Assembly: GCF_000009905.1 (NCBI RefSeq)
Contig: NC_006177.1
Span: forward strand, 2,480,001 to 2,544,000
Length of the DNA: 64,000 nt
From: Symbiobacterium thermophilum IAM 14863
GTDB taxonomy: Bacteria; Bacillota; Sulfobacillia; Symbiobacteriales; Symbiobacteriaceae
Direction: 5' to 3'
The translations under genes were made by a program, and so were the position numbers. Position 1 is the first letter of the stretch. Each line of letters starts with the position of its first letter. Under the pieces are notes generated by a model. The model made no database searches. It was given only the letters and a program-made list of their open reading frames with translations, and was not told the origin of the DNA. Below are positions 10,401 to 18,074 of the stretch, one piece after another.

Positions 10401-11061
10401 GCCGGATCTGGGCCTGCAGCGTCTCCAGCTCCCGGTCCTTGCGGAGGTTGGTCTCGAACCCGTAATCGGCGGGATAGCGGGTGCGCCGGCGCGCCTCCTC
10501 CTCCAGCCACGCCAGGGCCGGCTCCGGCCGCCCGCCGCCGGCGCCGGCCAGCAGTTCCTGCACCGACTGGTCCACCTGGTTCGTCTCCGGCAATGGCTGC
10601 GTCACGCAGAAGGTGGCCGCCAGCAGCTCCCGGGAGGGGAGGCCGATCAGCCGCGCGATCAGTTGCTCGTACTCCTGGTTGCCCCGCCGGGCCCCGGGGT
10701 TGTGGACGCCCTGGTGAATGCGCTCGGGCCCCTCGGGCCCGTGGCGGGTCACGACGACCCGGTGGCTCTCGAAGTCGCGCCAGACGTGGTACCGCAGGCC
10801 GTCCGGCCCGGTGAACTCCACGTCGCCCTCGAAGCCCGGAGCCCTCCCCTGGTGGCGGTAGCGCGCCTGCCCGAAGTCGTCGGGGGAACTGCTGGCGGGC
10901 AGGCCGTAGAGGACGGCCATCAGCCCGGCCACCAGGGTCGACTTGCCGGATTCGTTGGGCGCCACCAGCACCCCCAGGCCGGCGGGGAAGGTATAGGTCA
11001 CCTTGCGGGCGTACGGGCCGAAGCCGGTCAGCGACACCGAATGCCAGATCACGCCGGCCAC
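7408..11061 (-). CDS. SMC/SbcC-like ATPase (YhaN family)
   Basis: This very large protein (about 1,217 residues) starts with an ABC/SMC-type nucleotide-binding head containing Walker A APNESGKSTL. Long Leu/Glu/Arg-rich coiled coils follow, with a pair of hydrophobic segments in the middle (AGLLLGGALGWLAGRVLL and the next stretch). The C-terminal head has the signature LSQGAQDQL and Walker B LPFVFDDPFLNCDE. The membrane pair inside the coiled coil is typical of YhaN rather than SbcC. The family partners a YhaO/SbcD-like nuclease in DNA end processing or repair. The upstream nuclease stop overlaps an in-frame GTG at 11070, but the full-strength site GAGGAGGTGA is best placed for the GTG at 11061, which I use. 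Confidence 0.88.
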   Translation of the reverse strand: MAGVIWHSVSLTGFGPYARKVTYTFPAGLGVLVAPNESGKSTLVAGLMAVLYGLPASSSPDDFGQARYRHQGRAPGFEGDVEFTGPDGLRYHVWRDFESHRVVVTRHGPEGPERIHQGVHNPGARRGNQEYEQLIARLIGLPSRELLAATFCVTQPLPETNQVDQSVQELLAGAGGGRPEPALAWLEEEARRRTRYPADYGFETNLRKDRELETLQAQIRQLEAGIEHARSAVDGYHKAEGRLRQVDDEHREAQQEAERRRQALDALQDWQRLAERRQQHLRQVSVLQRALDGARRVADRLEEVRQRLARDWPDLADLPAETGERLQELIGLEEALAQLAQDAAALARQRAANEQAAREAEARMQSQFGDLAGRAALPRDVRELQAKLAELNRLEAELAALAAEEERLAAKLATLPDWGRLGRPADEAVWRLQAAAGEAMQRWDRYERLLAKLQHTEAALQRYALFEGQPPEVLEQVRRCHALTADLQRRAEVAATRAGDLDRQLRRLDAQAERLRQEYAAVAGLDERVVAAAREKAALLEQREQVQAELARAEKEAGAARTRARILAGAAGLLLGGALGWLAGRVLLPGGGPAWAMAPAAAAAVTAALVGWFAGGRLAGGEAAGRVRTLARRVRDLTDRIGALDLGPLAAEPPLRLPLLVQQWEEWRRRTAELEAERLALAGSPETAAQREAYRRAQQELDALQAQLRPFTARFADPAAALVEWEHLKRELDRDREDLAELCQAEWGVPAGEVERLPLAAAHGRWSELGQLAQLVALSDVVGDFPGAPETVGDLVRWLRAADPSRWEQVTAAAADWSAADRRLAEVRAERLRLAEVGPDGGSRRERLRQEVEALRSRVAPFDERTDPDELESRLAVAAQLQAEADRQRAAAETLRERERTLAARQDAAAAQADALRDLVAPALGAAGSDARAALERWRAREEALRQAQALEKELSGILTASGAAGLEELEGRLTAAQLEWRRAADSLEALVRAHPGLPPVDEADDPLAVHGRIQALREEHRSLQVRLSQLEEERRALRDRLQDLGRDTLNLAGAETQLAELRERERRLVREVRALGIAYQELREAVRVYRATHRERLEAAATEYWTGLTGRAGRRVRLSDGFEVSVVEPDGAVLSPAQLSQGAQDQLYLALRLAIGDLIAEEVRLPFVFDDPFLNCDEDRLSHIRAALDRLAGERQVLLLSHRADFAAWGTPVTRR

Positions 11062-11066
11062 CGCCC

Positions 11067-12191
11067 TCACCTCCTCCGCATGGCCTGCACCCCGCGGCGC
11101 AGCGCCTCCTCCAGGACGGCCCGCTCGTCCTCGTCCTGCTCCTCTTCCATCCGCCTCCGCATGCGCCGGATGAACTCGCCCAGGATGGTCCGCTCCGCCG
11201 CCCAGCGGTCCAGGAGCGCCGGGGAGAGCGCGTCGGTCTCGTCCACCACCTCCAGGTGGAAGAACCGGTGCGCGCAGGCAGCTTCGATGGCCTCGGCGTC
11301 CAGCAGTTCCGGCGCCGTGCCGGTGAGCCGTACCCGGACGATGGCCTCGGGATCCGCCAGGGCCGCCACGGCCGCCTCCACCCGGGCGGCCCCCGGCAGC
11401 GGGGAGACGTCCAGGTCGTGCACCGCCACCTTCTGCGCGGCGGGGTCAGGGACCCGCTCCAGCGTCACGCCCCCCGGCTCCACGGAGGCGATGGTGAACT
11501 GACGGGTGCCAGGGTCGTCAAACCCCTTGCCCTCGACCGTGCCGGGGTATACCGCGAGTCCGCGGCCCAGCCGCACCTCGGACGGCTTGTGGATGTGGCC
11601 CAGGGCGATGTAATCGTAGCCGGCCCGCCCGAGGGCGTCCGGATCCAGCGGCAGGGACCGGTCGCCCAGCCCCTCGCCGAGGGTGCCGTGGAAGATCGCC
11701 ACGTGCAGGCCCGGCTGGTCGAGGCGGGGGAACTGACGGATGGCGGGCCGGGTCTGGGTGACGCCGCCGGTGTAGGCCAGGCTGTACAGGTGCACGGTCT
11801 CGCCCTGCGCCTCGATGGTGGCCACGTGGGCCGGGTGCGGGTTGGTCACCAGCAGCCCCGGCCAGCCGTCCCGGCGCCTCTGGTAGACCGAGTTGGGATA
11901 GGTGATCTCGTCGTGATTGCCCGGGACCGTCACCACGGGGATCCCGGCCTGCTCCAGCCGGCGGAGCTGGGCGACGGCCGCGGCGACCAGGGGCTCCTCG
12001 GGGCAGTGGGTCTCGAACAGGTCGCCGGCGATGACCACGAGCCCGATCCGCCGGCCGGGGTCCAGGGCGAGGTCCACGGCCCGGGCCAGCAGGCCGTCCC
12101 GCCGCCGGCGCCGCTCCTCCGCCTGTTCCCGGGCCATGAAGGCCGGCCTCCATCCCAGATGCAGGTCGGCCAGGTGCAGGATGCGCACCAC
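11067..12191 (-). CDS. Metallophosphoesterase DNA repair exonuclease (SbcD/YhaO-like)
   Basis: This 374-residue protein begins VVRILHLADLHLGWR, the first metal-binding block (Asp and His) of the calcineurin-like phosphoesterase fold. GDLFE, PGNHDE and ALGHIHKP supply the remaining metal ligands in the order seen in SbcD, Mre11 and YhaO. Its stop overlaps the start region of the YhaN-like ATPase, so the two are translationally coupled and probably form one nuclease-ATPase complex. Start: consecutive GTGs at 12191 and 12188 follow AAAGGGGGG, and the frame open further upstream (to 12386) lacks family similarity. The C-terminal 40 residues are rich in Glu and Arg. Confidence 0.87.
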   Translation of the reverse strand: MVRILHLADLHLGWRPAFMAREQAEERRRRRDGLLARAVDLALDPGRRIGLVVIAGDLFETHCPEEPLVAAAVAQLRRLEQAGIPVVTVPGNHDEITYPNSVYQRRRDGWPGLLVTNPHPAHVATIEAQGETVHLYSLAYTGGVTQTRPAIRQFPRLDQPGLHVAIFHGTLGEGLGDRSLPLDPDALGRAGYDYIALGHIHKPSEVRLGRGLAVYPGTVEGKGFDDPGTRQFTIASVEPGGVTLERVPDPAAQKVAVHDLDVSPLPGAARVEAAVAALADPEAIVRVRLTGTAPELLDAEAIEAACAHRFFHLEVVDETDALSPALLDRWAAERTILGEFIRRMRRRMEEEQDEDERAVLEEALRRGVQAMRRR

Positions 12192-12338
12192 GGGACGCGG
12201 CCCCCCTTTCGCGAACGTGTCGGCGGCCCGCAACCGGACCGCCCAGATGGTCTGCTGCACCAATTGGCCGGTGGGCCAACGAATTCCTCTTCCGGCCGCC
12301 GACGGCCCGTGCCCCGGACCACACCCTGGACACGCGCC

Positions 12339-12367
12339 GCACCGCCCCGGATCCACCGGGGCGGTGC
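12339..12367 (-). terminator. Hairpin terminator downstream of the PTS operon
   Basis: A perfect 12-bp inverted repeat (arms GCACCGCCCCGG and CCGGGGCGGTGC, five-base loop) lies 55 bp beyond the PTS IIC stop on the minus strand. No U-tract follows. It also lies upstream of the YhaO-like gene, so it would insulate the two units. Confidence 0.55.
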
Positions 12368-12421
12368 GGATGCGGGCGGATCCCACAGCGAGCCGTCTGC
12401 CGGACGGGGACGCCGTTCGCG

Positions 12422-13792
12422 TTAGGCCGCCTTCTGCCCGGCCCTGGAGCCCTTGTGCGTCACCGTGCCGACGATGAGGATCGCGGCCAGGATGGCCAGC
12501 AGCACGGCGGCGATGACGTACGGCGAGCCCTTGAACAGGTTGCCGATCCCGCCGACCAGGATGCCCACCAGCTGGAAGTCGGCATCGCCGAAGGTGGTGT
12601 TGGCGAAGCCCAGCGCACCCAGGGTCGGCAGCAGGAAGGCCGCGCCGAAGCTGATGAGGATGCCATTGACGAAGGCGCCGGCGATGGCGCCCCGCCGGCC
12701 GCCGGTGGCGTTGCCGAACACGCCGGCCGTGCCGCCCACGAAGAAGTGCGGCACCAGGCCCGGCACGATCACCGGCAGCCCCACGAGGCCCATGATGAAC
12801 ATGGAGACCAGGCCGCCCAGGAAGCTGACGATGAAGCCCACCAGCACCGACGTGGGCGCGTACGGGAAGGTGATCGGGCAGTCCAGCGCCGGCTTGGAGT
12901 CCGGGACCACGATGTCCGCGAACCCCTTGAACGCCGGCACGATCTCGTTGATGATCATCCGCACGCCGTAGAGCACGACGGCCACGCCGCCGGCGAAGGT
13001 CACGGCCTGCATGAGCGAGAAGACCAGCATGTTCTGCCCGCCGGAGAGCCGCAGGGTCTCCGCGTTGCCCGCCGCCAGGGAGGCGATGAGGAACATGATG
13101 AACATCACCAGCGAGGTGGCGATCACCGACTCCCGGAAGAACTGGAGCCCCTTGGGGAACTGGTACTTCTCCAGCGAGTCTTCCCGGTTGCCCACCAGCT
13201 TGCCGATCGTCCCCGACAGCCAGTAGCCGACCGTGCCGAAGTGACCCAGGGCCACCCCGGCCCCGCCGGTCACCTGGTCCATGTAGGGGCTGGCGAGGGC
13301 GGGCATCAGCACCATCAGCCCGCCGAGGATCAGGGACCCGGTCAGCACCAGCAGCCAGCCGTCCAGCCCGGCGGTCCCGAGGACGGCCGAGAGCAGCGCC
13401 GCCATGAAGAAGGTGTGGTGGCCGGTGAGGAAGATGTACTTGAACGGAGTGACGCGGGCGAAGACCAGGTTGGCGATCAGGCCGAAGACCATGATGAGGG
13501 CCGTCTGCGTGCCCAGGGTCTGCTGCGCGATGGCGACGATGGCCTCGTTGTTGGGCACCACGCCCCGGATGCCGAACCCGATCTCCAGGAGCGGGCCCAT
13601 GTAGTCGAGGGCGCCCTGCAGCATGGTCGCGCCGCCGCTGAGGATGACGAAGCCCAGGATCGACTTCAGCGTGCCGCTGATGACGTCACTGGCGGGCTTC
13701 TTCTGGAACAGCAGGCCCAGAAGCGCCACGAGACCCACGAGTACAGCCGGAACCGAGAGGACGTCGGACACAAAACCCATCAAGAATTCCAT
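12422..13792 (-). CDS. PTS ascorbate-type transporter subunit IIC (UlaA family)
   Basis: This membrane permease of 456 residues has about ten hydrophobic segments. Family-typical stretches include GFVILSGGATMLQGALDY, TPFKYIFLTGHHTFFMA and DCPITFPYAPTSVLVGF, which match UlaA-like EIIC of the ascorbate/galactitol PTS class. It translocates and phosphorylates its substrate together with the IIB subunit encoded upstream. The ATG at 13792 is preferred because GGGGGG lies 8-10 bases before it; the ATG at 13798 would be too close. It is the last gene of the operon regulator, transketolase N, transketolase C, IIB, IIC. The substrate may be L-ascorbate or another pentose-like compound, which the split transketolase could help metabolise. 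Confidence 0.88.
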   Translation of the reverse strand: MEFLMGFVSDVLSVPAVLVGLVALLGLLFQKKPASDVISGTLKSILGFVILSGGATMLQGALDYMGPLLEIGFGIRGVVPNNEAIVAIAQQTLGTQTALIMVFGLIANLVFARVTPFKYIFLTGHHTFFMAALLSAVLGTAGLDGWLLVLTGSLILGGLMVLMPALASPYMDQVTGGAGVALGHFGTVGYWLSGTIGKLVGNREDSLEKYQFPKGLQFFRESVIATSLVMFIMFLIASLAAGNAETLRLSGGQNMLVFSLMQAVTFAGGVAVVLYGVRMIINEIVPAFKGFADIVVPDSKPALDCPITFPYAPTSVLVGFIVSFLGGLVSMFIMGLVGLPVIVPGLVPHFFVGGTAGVFGNATGGRRGAIAGAFVNGILISFGAAFLLPTLGALGFANTTFGDADFQLVGILVGGIGNLFKGSPYVIAAVLLAILAAILIVGTVTHKGSRAGQKAA

Positions 13793-13834
13793 GTGCATAT
13801 CCCCCCATGTATCCGCCGAAGTGCTTCCGGGTGG

Positions 13835-14110
13835 TTACGGCAGGTCCAGGGCCGTCTTGATCTTCTGGGTCACCTCCTTCCTGTCCATGTAGTTCTGGAT
13901 GGCCACCACCTTGGCGGCGGCGTTGGTCAGCATCGGGGCGAACTGCGGCGACGTGACGATGATGTCCGCGCCGGCGCCGCCCGCGGTGCCCACGTCGGCC
14001 ACCTCCACCGAGACCCCCGTCACCCCCAGCTCCTTCAGGGCGCTTTCCACCTGCATGCGCAGCATCAGGCTGCTTCCCAGTCCCATCCCGCACACGGCCA
14101 GGATCTTCAT
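13835..14110 (-). CDS. PTS ascorbate-type IIB subunit
   Basis: This small cytoplasmic phosphocarrier has 91 residues. It begins MKILAVCGMGLGSSLML, where Cys7 is the residue phosphorylated in lactose/ascorbate-type IIB proteins and the following glycine/serine loop is the phosphate-binding P-loop. The ATG at 14110 is chosen because GGAGGTG lies 7 bases upstream; the frame extends to 14164 without homology. It lies between transketolase C and IIC. No separate IIA gene is present in this cluster, so the IIA domain of the PRD regulator is the only local candidate to phosphorylate it. Confidence 0.88.
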   Translation of the reverse strand: MKILAVCGMGLGSSLMLRMQVESALKELGVTGVSVEVADVGTAGGAGADIIVTSPQFAPMLTNAAAKVVAIQNYMDRKEVTQKIKTALDLP

Positions 14111-14185
14111 CCCCTGCACCTCCGAAAGGTGTATGCCTTCTGCCATCAGGCTTCCGAACTTCACCCCATGCGGCAGCCGCCTCCG

Positions 14186-15124
14186 TCAGCCCCCGCCCTC
14201 CCCCAGAGCGGCCAGGACCCGCCGCTCGATCGCCGCTTCGTCCACGCCCAGGTGGGCCAGCAGCTCGTCGTCGGGGCCGGACTCGCCGAAGCGGTCCGGC
14301 ACGCCGACCCGGTGGACGGGCATCGGGTGCCGCTCGCCGAGACACTCGGCCACCGCGGCCCCGAGGCCGCCGATGACGCTGTGCTCCTCGGCCGTCACCA
14401 CCGCCCGGCAGCGGGCGGCGACGTCCACCACGGCCTCCTCGTCCAGCGGCTTGACCGTCGGCACGTGGAGCACCGCGGCGCCCACGCCCCGCCCGGCCAG
14501 CCGACCGGCAGCCTCCAGCGCCCGGGCCGTCATCGTGCCGGTGCTGACGATGGCCACGTCAGTCCCCGGCCGGAGCAGGACCGCCTTCCCGGGCCGGAAC
14601 CGGTACCCCGCGGGGACCACCGGCGGCACGGCGTTCCGGTAGAGCCGCAGGTACACGGGGCCGGGGATGTCCGGCAGCATGCGGGTGACCTGGGCGGCCT
14701 CCTCCGCATCCCCCGGCACGATCACGGTCATGCCCGGCAGCGCCCGCATGACGGCGATGTCCTCCACCGAGGCGTGGGTACTGCCCCCCTTGGAGACCGC
14801 GAGCCCGCTGTAGGAACCGACCACCTTCACCGGCAGGCCGGTCTGGCAGACGGAGACCCGGATCTGGTCCAGGGCCCGGCAGACGGCGAAGGCGGCGAAG
14901 CTGTTGACCACCGGCACCAGGCCGCAGGCCGCCAGCCCCGCGGCGACGCCCACCATGTTCTGCTCGGCGATGCCCACCTGGATGTACCGATCGGAATAGA
15001 GCCGGCCGAAGCCGTCGCACCGGACCGAGTTGCCCAGGTCCGCGTCCAGCACCACCACGTCGGGCCGCAGCCCGCCCAGTTGCGCCAGAGCCTCGCCGTA
15101 CGCGTCCCGCATCGCCACCGTCAC
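14186..15124 (-). CDS. Transketolase, C-terminal subunit
   Basis: This 312-residue protein matches the pyrimidine-binding and C-terminal domains of transketolase. It has the catalytic-glutamate segment VGIAEQNMVGVAAGLA and then GSYSGLAVSKGGSTHASVEDIAVMR. It starts GTG, overlapping the stop of the N-terminal subunit gene (GTGA), so the two halves are made in a fixed ratio. Split transketolases of this type occur in many Firmicutes and archaea and transfer two-carbon units between sugar phosphates with thiamine diphosphate. Its place in a PTS operon suggests a dedicated role in using the imported sugar rather than housekeeping pentose metabolism. Confidence 0.9.
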   Translation of the reverse strand: MTVAMRDAYGEALAQLGGLRPDVVVLDADLGNSVRCDGFGRLYSDRYIQVGIAEQNMVGVAAGLAACGLVPVVNSFAAFAVCRALDQIRVSVCQTGLPVKVVGSYSGLAVSKGGSTHASVEDIAVMRALPGMTVIVPGDAEEAAQVTRMLPDIPGPVYLRLYRNAVPPVVPAGYRFRPGKAVLLRPGTDVAIVSTGTMTARALEAAGRLAGRGVGAAVLHVPTVKPLDEEAVVDVAARCRAVVTAEEHSVIGGLGAAVAECLGERHPMPVHRVGVPDRFGESGPDDELLAHLGVDEAAIERRVLAALGEGGG

Positions 15125-15942
15125 GGTCTCACCCCCAGTTCCGCGAGGGCCTGCTCAGCCTGCTCCCGGGTCAGCGGGTGCGAGTGCCACTCCGGCCGCC
15201 CCTCCATGAAGGAGACCCCGCGCCCCTTCACGGTGTGGGCCACCACCAGCAGAGGCCGCCCGTCCGCCGGCCGGTCCAGGGCGGCCGCGAGGGCGGAGAC
15301 GTCGTGTCCGTCCACCTCCCGCACCTCCCAGCCGAACCCCCGCCAGCGGCCGGGCAGCAGGTCGGGCGGGTGTGCACCGGTGGTGGAGCGGGTCTGGGAC
15401 AGCCGGTTGAAGTCCAGGATCGCCGTCAGCCCGGTCAGGCGCAGCTCGCCGGCCAGCATCGCCGCCTCCCACACCTGGCCCTCCTGGATCTCGCCGTCCC
15501 CCAGCAGGACGTACGTCCGCCAGCCCTCCCCCCGGATGCGGGCGGCCAGGGCCATGCCTACGCCGGCCGAGAGCCCCTGGCCCAGGGATCCGGTGGACAT
15601 GTCGACCCCGGGCGTCCGGCGCATGTCGGGGTGTCCCTGCAGCCGCGACCCCAGGGCGCCGAAGCCGGCCAGCTCGTCCGGCGGGAAGTAACCCCGCTCC
15701 GCCAGGGCGGCGTAGTAGGCCAGCGCAGCGTGGCCCTTGGACAGGATGAACCGGTCGCGCCCAGGCCAGTCCGGCTCCTCCGGCCGGATGCGCAGCGTGT
15801 GGAAATAGAGTACGCTGAGGATTTCGGCCGCAGACAGCGACCCGCCCAGGTGGCCGCTCCCCAGGCGCAGGACGGTGCGGATCACGTGGACGCGGATGCG
15901 CTTCGCGATCTCGGTGAGCAGCGGAACGTCCGGCGCAGTCAC
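15121..15942 (-). CDS. Transketolase, N-terminal (TPP-binding) subunit
   Basis: This 273-residue half-transketolase binds the thiamine diphosphate pyrophosphate. GHLGGSLSAAEIL near residue 30 and LLGDGEIQEGQVWEA (the GDG...N-type TPP/Mg site, with Gln here) are clear. It starts GTG with GGGGAGGTGA 4 bases upstream; that site overlaps the end of the regulator gene, so the three genes are tightly coupled. It works with the downstream C-terminal subunit as a heteromer. Confidence 0.9.
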   Translation of the reverse strand: MTAPDVPLLTEIAKRIRVHVIRTVLRLGSGHLGGSLSAAEILSVLYFHTLRIRPEEPDWPGRDRFILSKGHAALAYYAALAERGYFPPDELAGFGALGSRLQGHPDMRRTPGVDMSTGSLGQGLSAGVGMALAARIRGEGWRTYVLLGDGEIQEGQVWEAAMLAGELRLTGLTAILDFNRLSQTRSTTGAHPPDLLPGRWRGFGWEVREVDGHDVSALAAALDRPADGRPLLVVAHTVKGRGVSFMEGRPEWHSHPLTREQAEQALAELGVRP

Positions 15943-17931
15943 CTAGGTCACCTCCCCTTCGCCGGGTTCCGACGGGGGCGCCGAGACCGACCGGATCAGC
16001 CGGAGCACTTCCGCCACGTCGGCGGCGGTGTGCAGCGCCTCCACCGACTGCGGGTTCGCGAGCAGTTCGGACAGCTCCATCAGGGCCTTCAGGTGGGTCT
16101 CGTTGTCGATCGCCCCGAGGCAGACCACCAGCCGGACCGGATCGTTGTCGGGGTGGCCGAAGGGCACCGGCTTCCGCAGCCGGACCAGCGACATGCCCAG
16201 CCGGAGCACGCCGTCGCCCGGCCGGGCGTGGGGCAGGGCGAAGCCCGGACCCAGCACGATGTAGGGACCATACTCCCGGGCCGTCCGGACCATGGCGTCC
16301 ACGTAGCGCGGCTCGGCCAGGCCGGCCCTCACCAGCAGGTCGCCCCCCGCCCGGATGGCCTCCTCCCAGTTCTGCGCGTCCACGTCCAGGGCGATCGTCT
16401 CCGCGGTCAGCAACTCACTCAACACGGGCTGTCTACCTCTCCATGCCTCAGATTGCAGCGCCATGACCGTGCGGCGGACCCTGGCGACGTCGTCCTCCCC
16501 CAGAAGCGGCGAGACCCGCACCACCGGCAGCCCGCAGGGGGGCACCTGGCAGGTGGCGACGACCAGGTCGTGGGGATCCTCCGCCAGCACCTCCCGCACC
16601 CGGAAGGCCGAGACGACGCGGCCCGGCTGAATCTCCGGCAGCAGCGACCGGATCCGGGTCACCAGCAGGGCGGAGGTGCCGACGCCCGAGCTGCACACGA
16701 TGAGCGCGCGGGGAACGGTCCGGCGGCGCAGCTTCTCCCGCTCCAGGGCGGCGGCGATGTGGATGGCCAGGTAGCCGATCTCCGGCTCGGGCACCGTCAG
16801 CCCCCAGATGGCGGAGAGCGCGCGCCCCACGTCCTGCGCGGCCAGGCACGCGGCCGGGTACTTGGCCTGCACCTCGTCCAGCAGCGGGTTCTCCACCGCC
16901 TCGCCCCGTCGCAGCCGCTCGGCGATGGGCCGGAGGTGCAGCGCCAGCCCCATCAGGAACTCCCGGTCCTGCCGCAGGCCGATGCCCAGCCGGGTCTCCA
17001 CCAGGACGGCCATCTGCTCCGCCAGCTCCAGGTCCGCCGGGTGCACGATGTCCCTGCCCGGCGCCGGGTTCACTGCCCGGGTCGCCTCCAGCTGCAGGGC
17101 AAGCCAGGCCGCCTCGGTGTTGGGGATGCGGACGCCGAAGCGGGACTCCAGCGCCCGGCAGATGGCCTGGGCCTCCCGCCCCCAGGGCGACGACAGCCCC
17201 CGGGAGACCTGGTCCGGGCTGTAGGACAGCGTATGCCCGGCCTGCAGGCGGCTGAGCATCACCGCCACGCAGATGGACAGCTCCGGCGCGCCCAACTCCC
17301 GCAGCAGGTCGCCCAGCCGCCCCCACGACACACGGGGCACCAGCGGCCGCAGGAGCGCCTGCAGCGGTGCGGCGTCGGGATGCTCTTCCAGCAGCATGGC
17401 CAGCTGGGCCTCGTCGGCCAGCTCACCGACCAGGTCCACGATGGCCCGGCGCCAGTGGGGCTCGGCCCCCCGCAGGCAGATGCCCGCGTGGCCGCGCGCC
17501 AGCGCCAGCCCGCGGCGGGAGGCCCAGGACTCCGCGGTGGCCAGGTCGGTGTGCACCGTGGACTTGCCGACCCCCAGCCGGTCCGCGAGCACGCTCAGCC
17601 GCCGCGGCGCGTCGTCGCTGAGCAGCATGAGGAGGAGCCGGCGGATTCGCTCCCGCGGCGAGGGGATGTACTCGCTGGGCGGCGGCCCGCCGGTCATGAG
17701 CCGGTCCAGGTGCCGGCGGACCCGGTCGGTGTCCCCCTCCAGGTGGTAGCCGACGCCGGCCGTGCTGACCAGGCGCGCGCCGTGGGCCGCCACCCAGTCG
17801 CAGAGCAGCTCCAGGTCGTAACGGACGGAGCGCGCGGGGTAACCCAACAGCCGGCCGATCTCCGCGGCCGGAAGCGGTCCGTTGGCCGCCAGGAGCAGCC
17901 GCAGCAACCGCTCGCGCCGGTCGTTGAGCAC
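15943..17931 (-). CDS. PRD-containing transcriptional regulator with PTS IIB and IIA domains (LicR/MtlR type)
   Basis: About 662 residues. An HTH (DRRERLLRLLLAANGPL...SVRYDL, residues 4-45) and a second HTH (around 95-140) are followed by two PTS regulation domains; PRD2 keeps His332 and His391. Then comes a IIB-like domain with IVCSSGVGTSALL (Cys413) and a C-terminal IIA domain with GFALPHARPG (His568). PTS phosphorylation of PRD and IIB residues controls DNA binding in this family. It heads the transketolase/PTS operon and no separate IIA gene is seen, so its IIA may also feed the transporter. The GTG at 17931 follows GGGAGG; an upstream TTG at 17967 is less likely. Confidence 0.88.
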   Translation of the reverse strand: MLNDRRERLLRLLLAANGPLPAAEIGRLLGYPARSVRYDLELLCDWVAAHGARLVSTAGVGYHLEGDTDRVRRHLDRLMTGGPPPSEYIPSPRERIRRLLLMLLSDDAPRRLSVLADRLGVGKSTVHTDLATAESWASRRGLALARGHAGICLRGAEPHWRRAIVDLVGELADEAQLAMLLEEHPDAAPLQALLRPLVPRVSWGRLGDLLRELGAPELSICVAVMLSRLQAGHTLSYSPDQVSRGLSSPWGREAQAICRALESRFGVRIPNTEAAWLALQLEATRAVNPAPGRDIVHPADLELAEQMAVLVETRLGIGLRQDREFLMGLALHLRPIAERLRRGEAVENPLLDEVQAKYPAACLAAQDVGRALSAIWGLTVPEPEIGYLAIHIAAALEREKLRRRTVPRALIVCSSGVGTSALLVTRIRSLLPEIQPGRVVSAFRVREVLAEDPHDLVVATCQVPPCGLPVVRVSPLLGEDDVARVRRTVMALQSEAWRGRQPVLSELLTAETIALDVDAQNWEEAIRAGGDLLVRAGLAEPRYVDAMVRTAREYGPYIVLGPGFALPHARPGDGVLRLGMSLVRLRKPVPFGHPDNDPVRLVVCLGAIDNETHLKALMELSELLANPQSVEALHTAADVAEVLRLIRSVSAPPSEPGEGEVT

Positions 17932-18040
17932 GGGCCCTCGCCTCCCTTCCCGCCTTTCGCGCGACAAATATTCGGAGTTGACGCACCAGCCCCCTGCCCT
18001 TCCGCCGTACCGCTTTTGTCATCTTCGCCGTGCCAAAACG

Positions 18041-18067
18041 CGAACGCCGCGGCTCAGGCGGCGTTCG
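18041..18067 (-). terminator. Terminator after the peptide ABC transporter operon
   Basis: A perfect 10-bp stem (CGAACGCCGC with GCGGCGTTCG, seven-base loop) lies 8 bp beyond the permease stop. On the minus strand it is followed by CGTTTTGG. Confidence 0.65.
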
Positions 18068-18074
18068 TTTCCGT

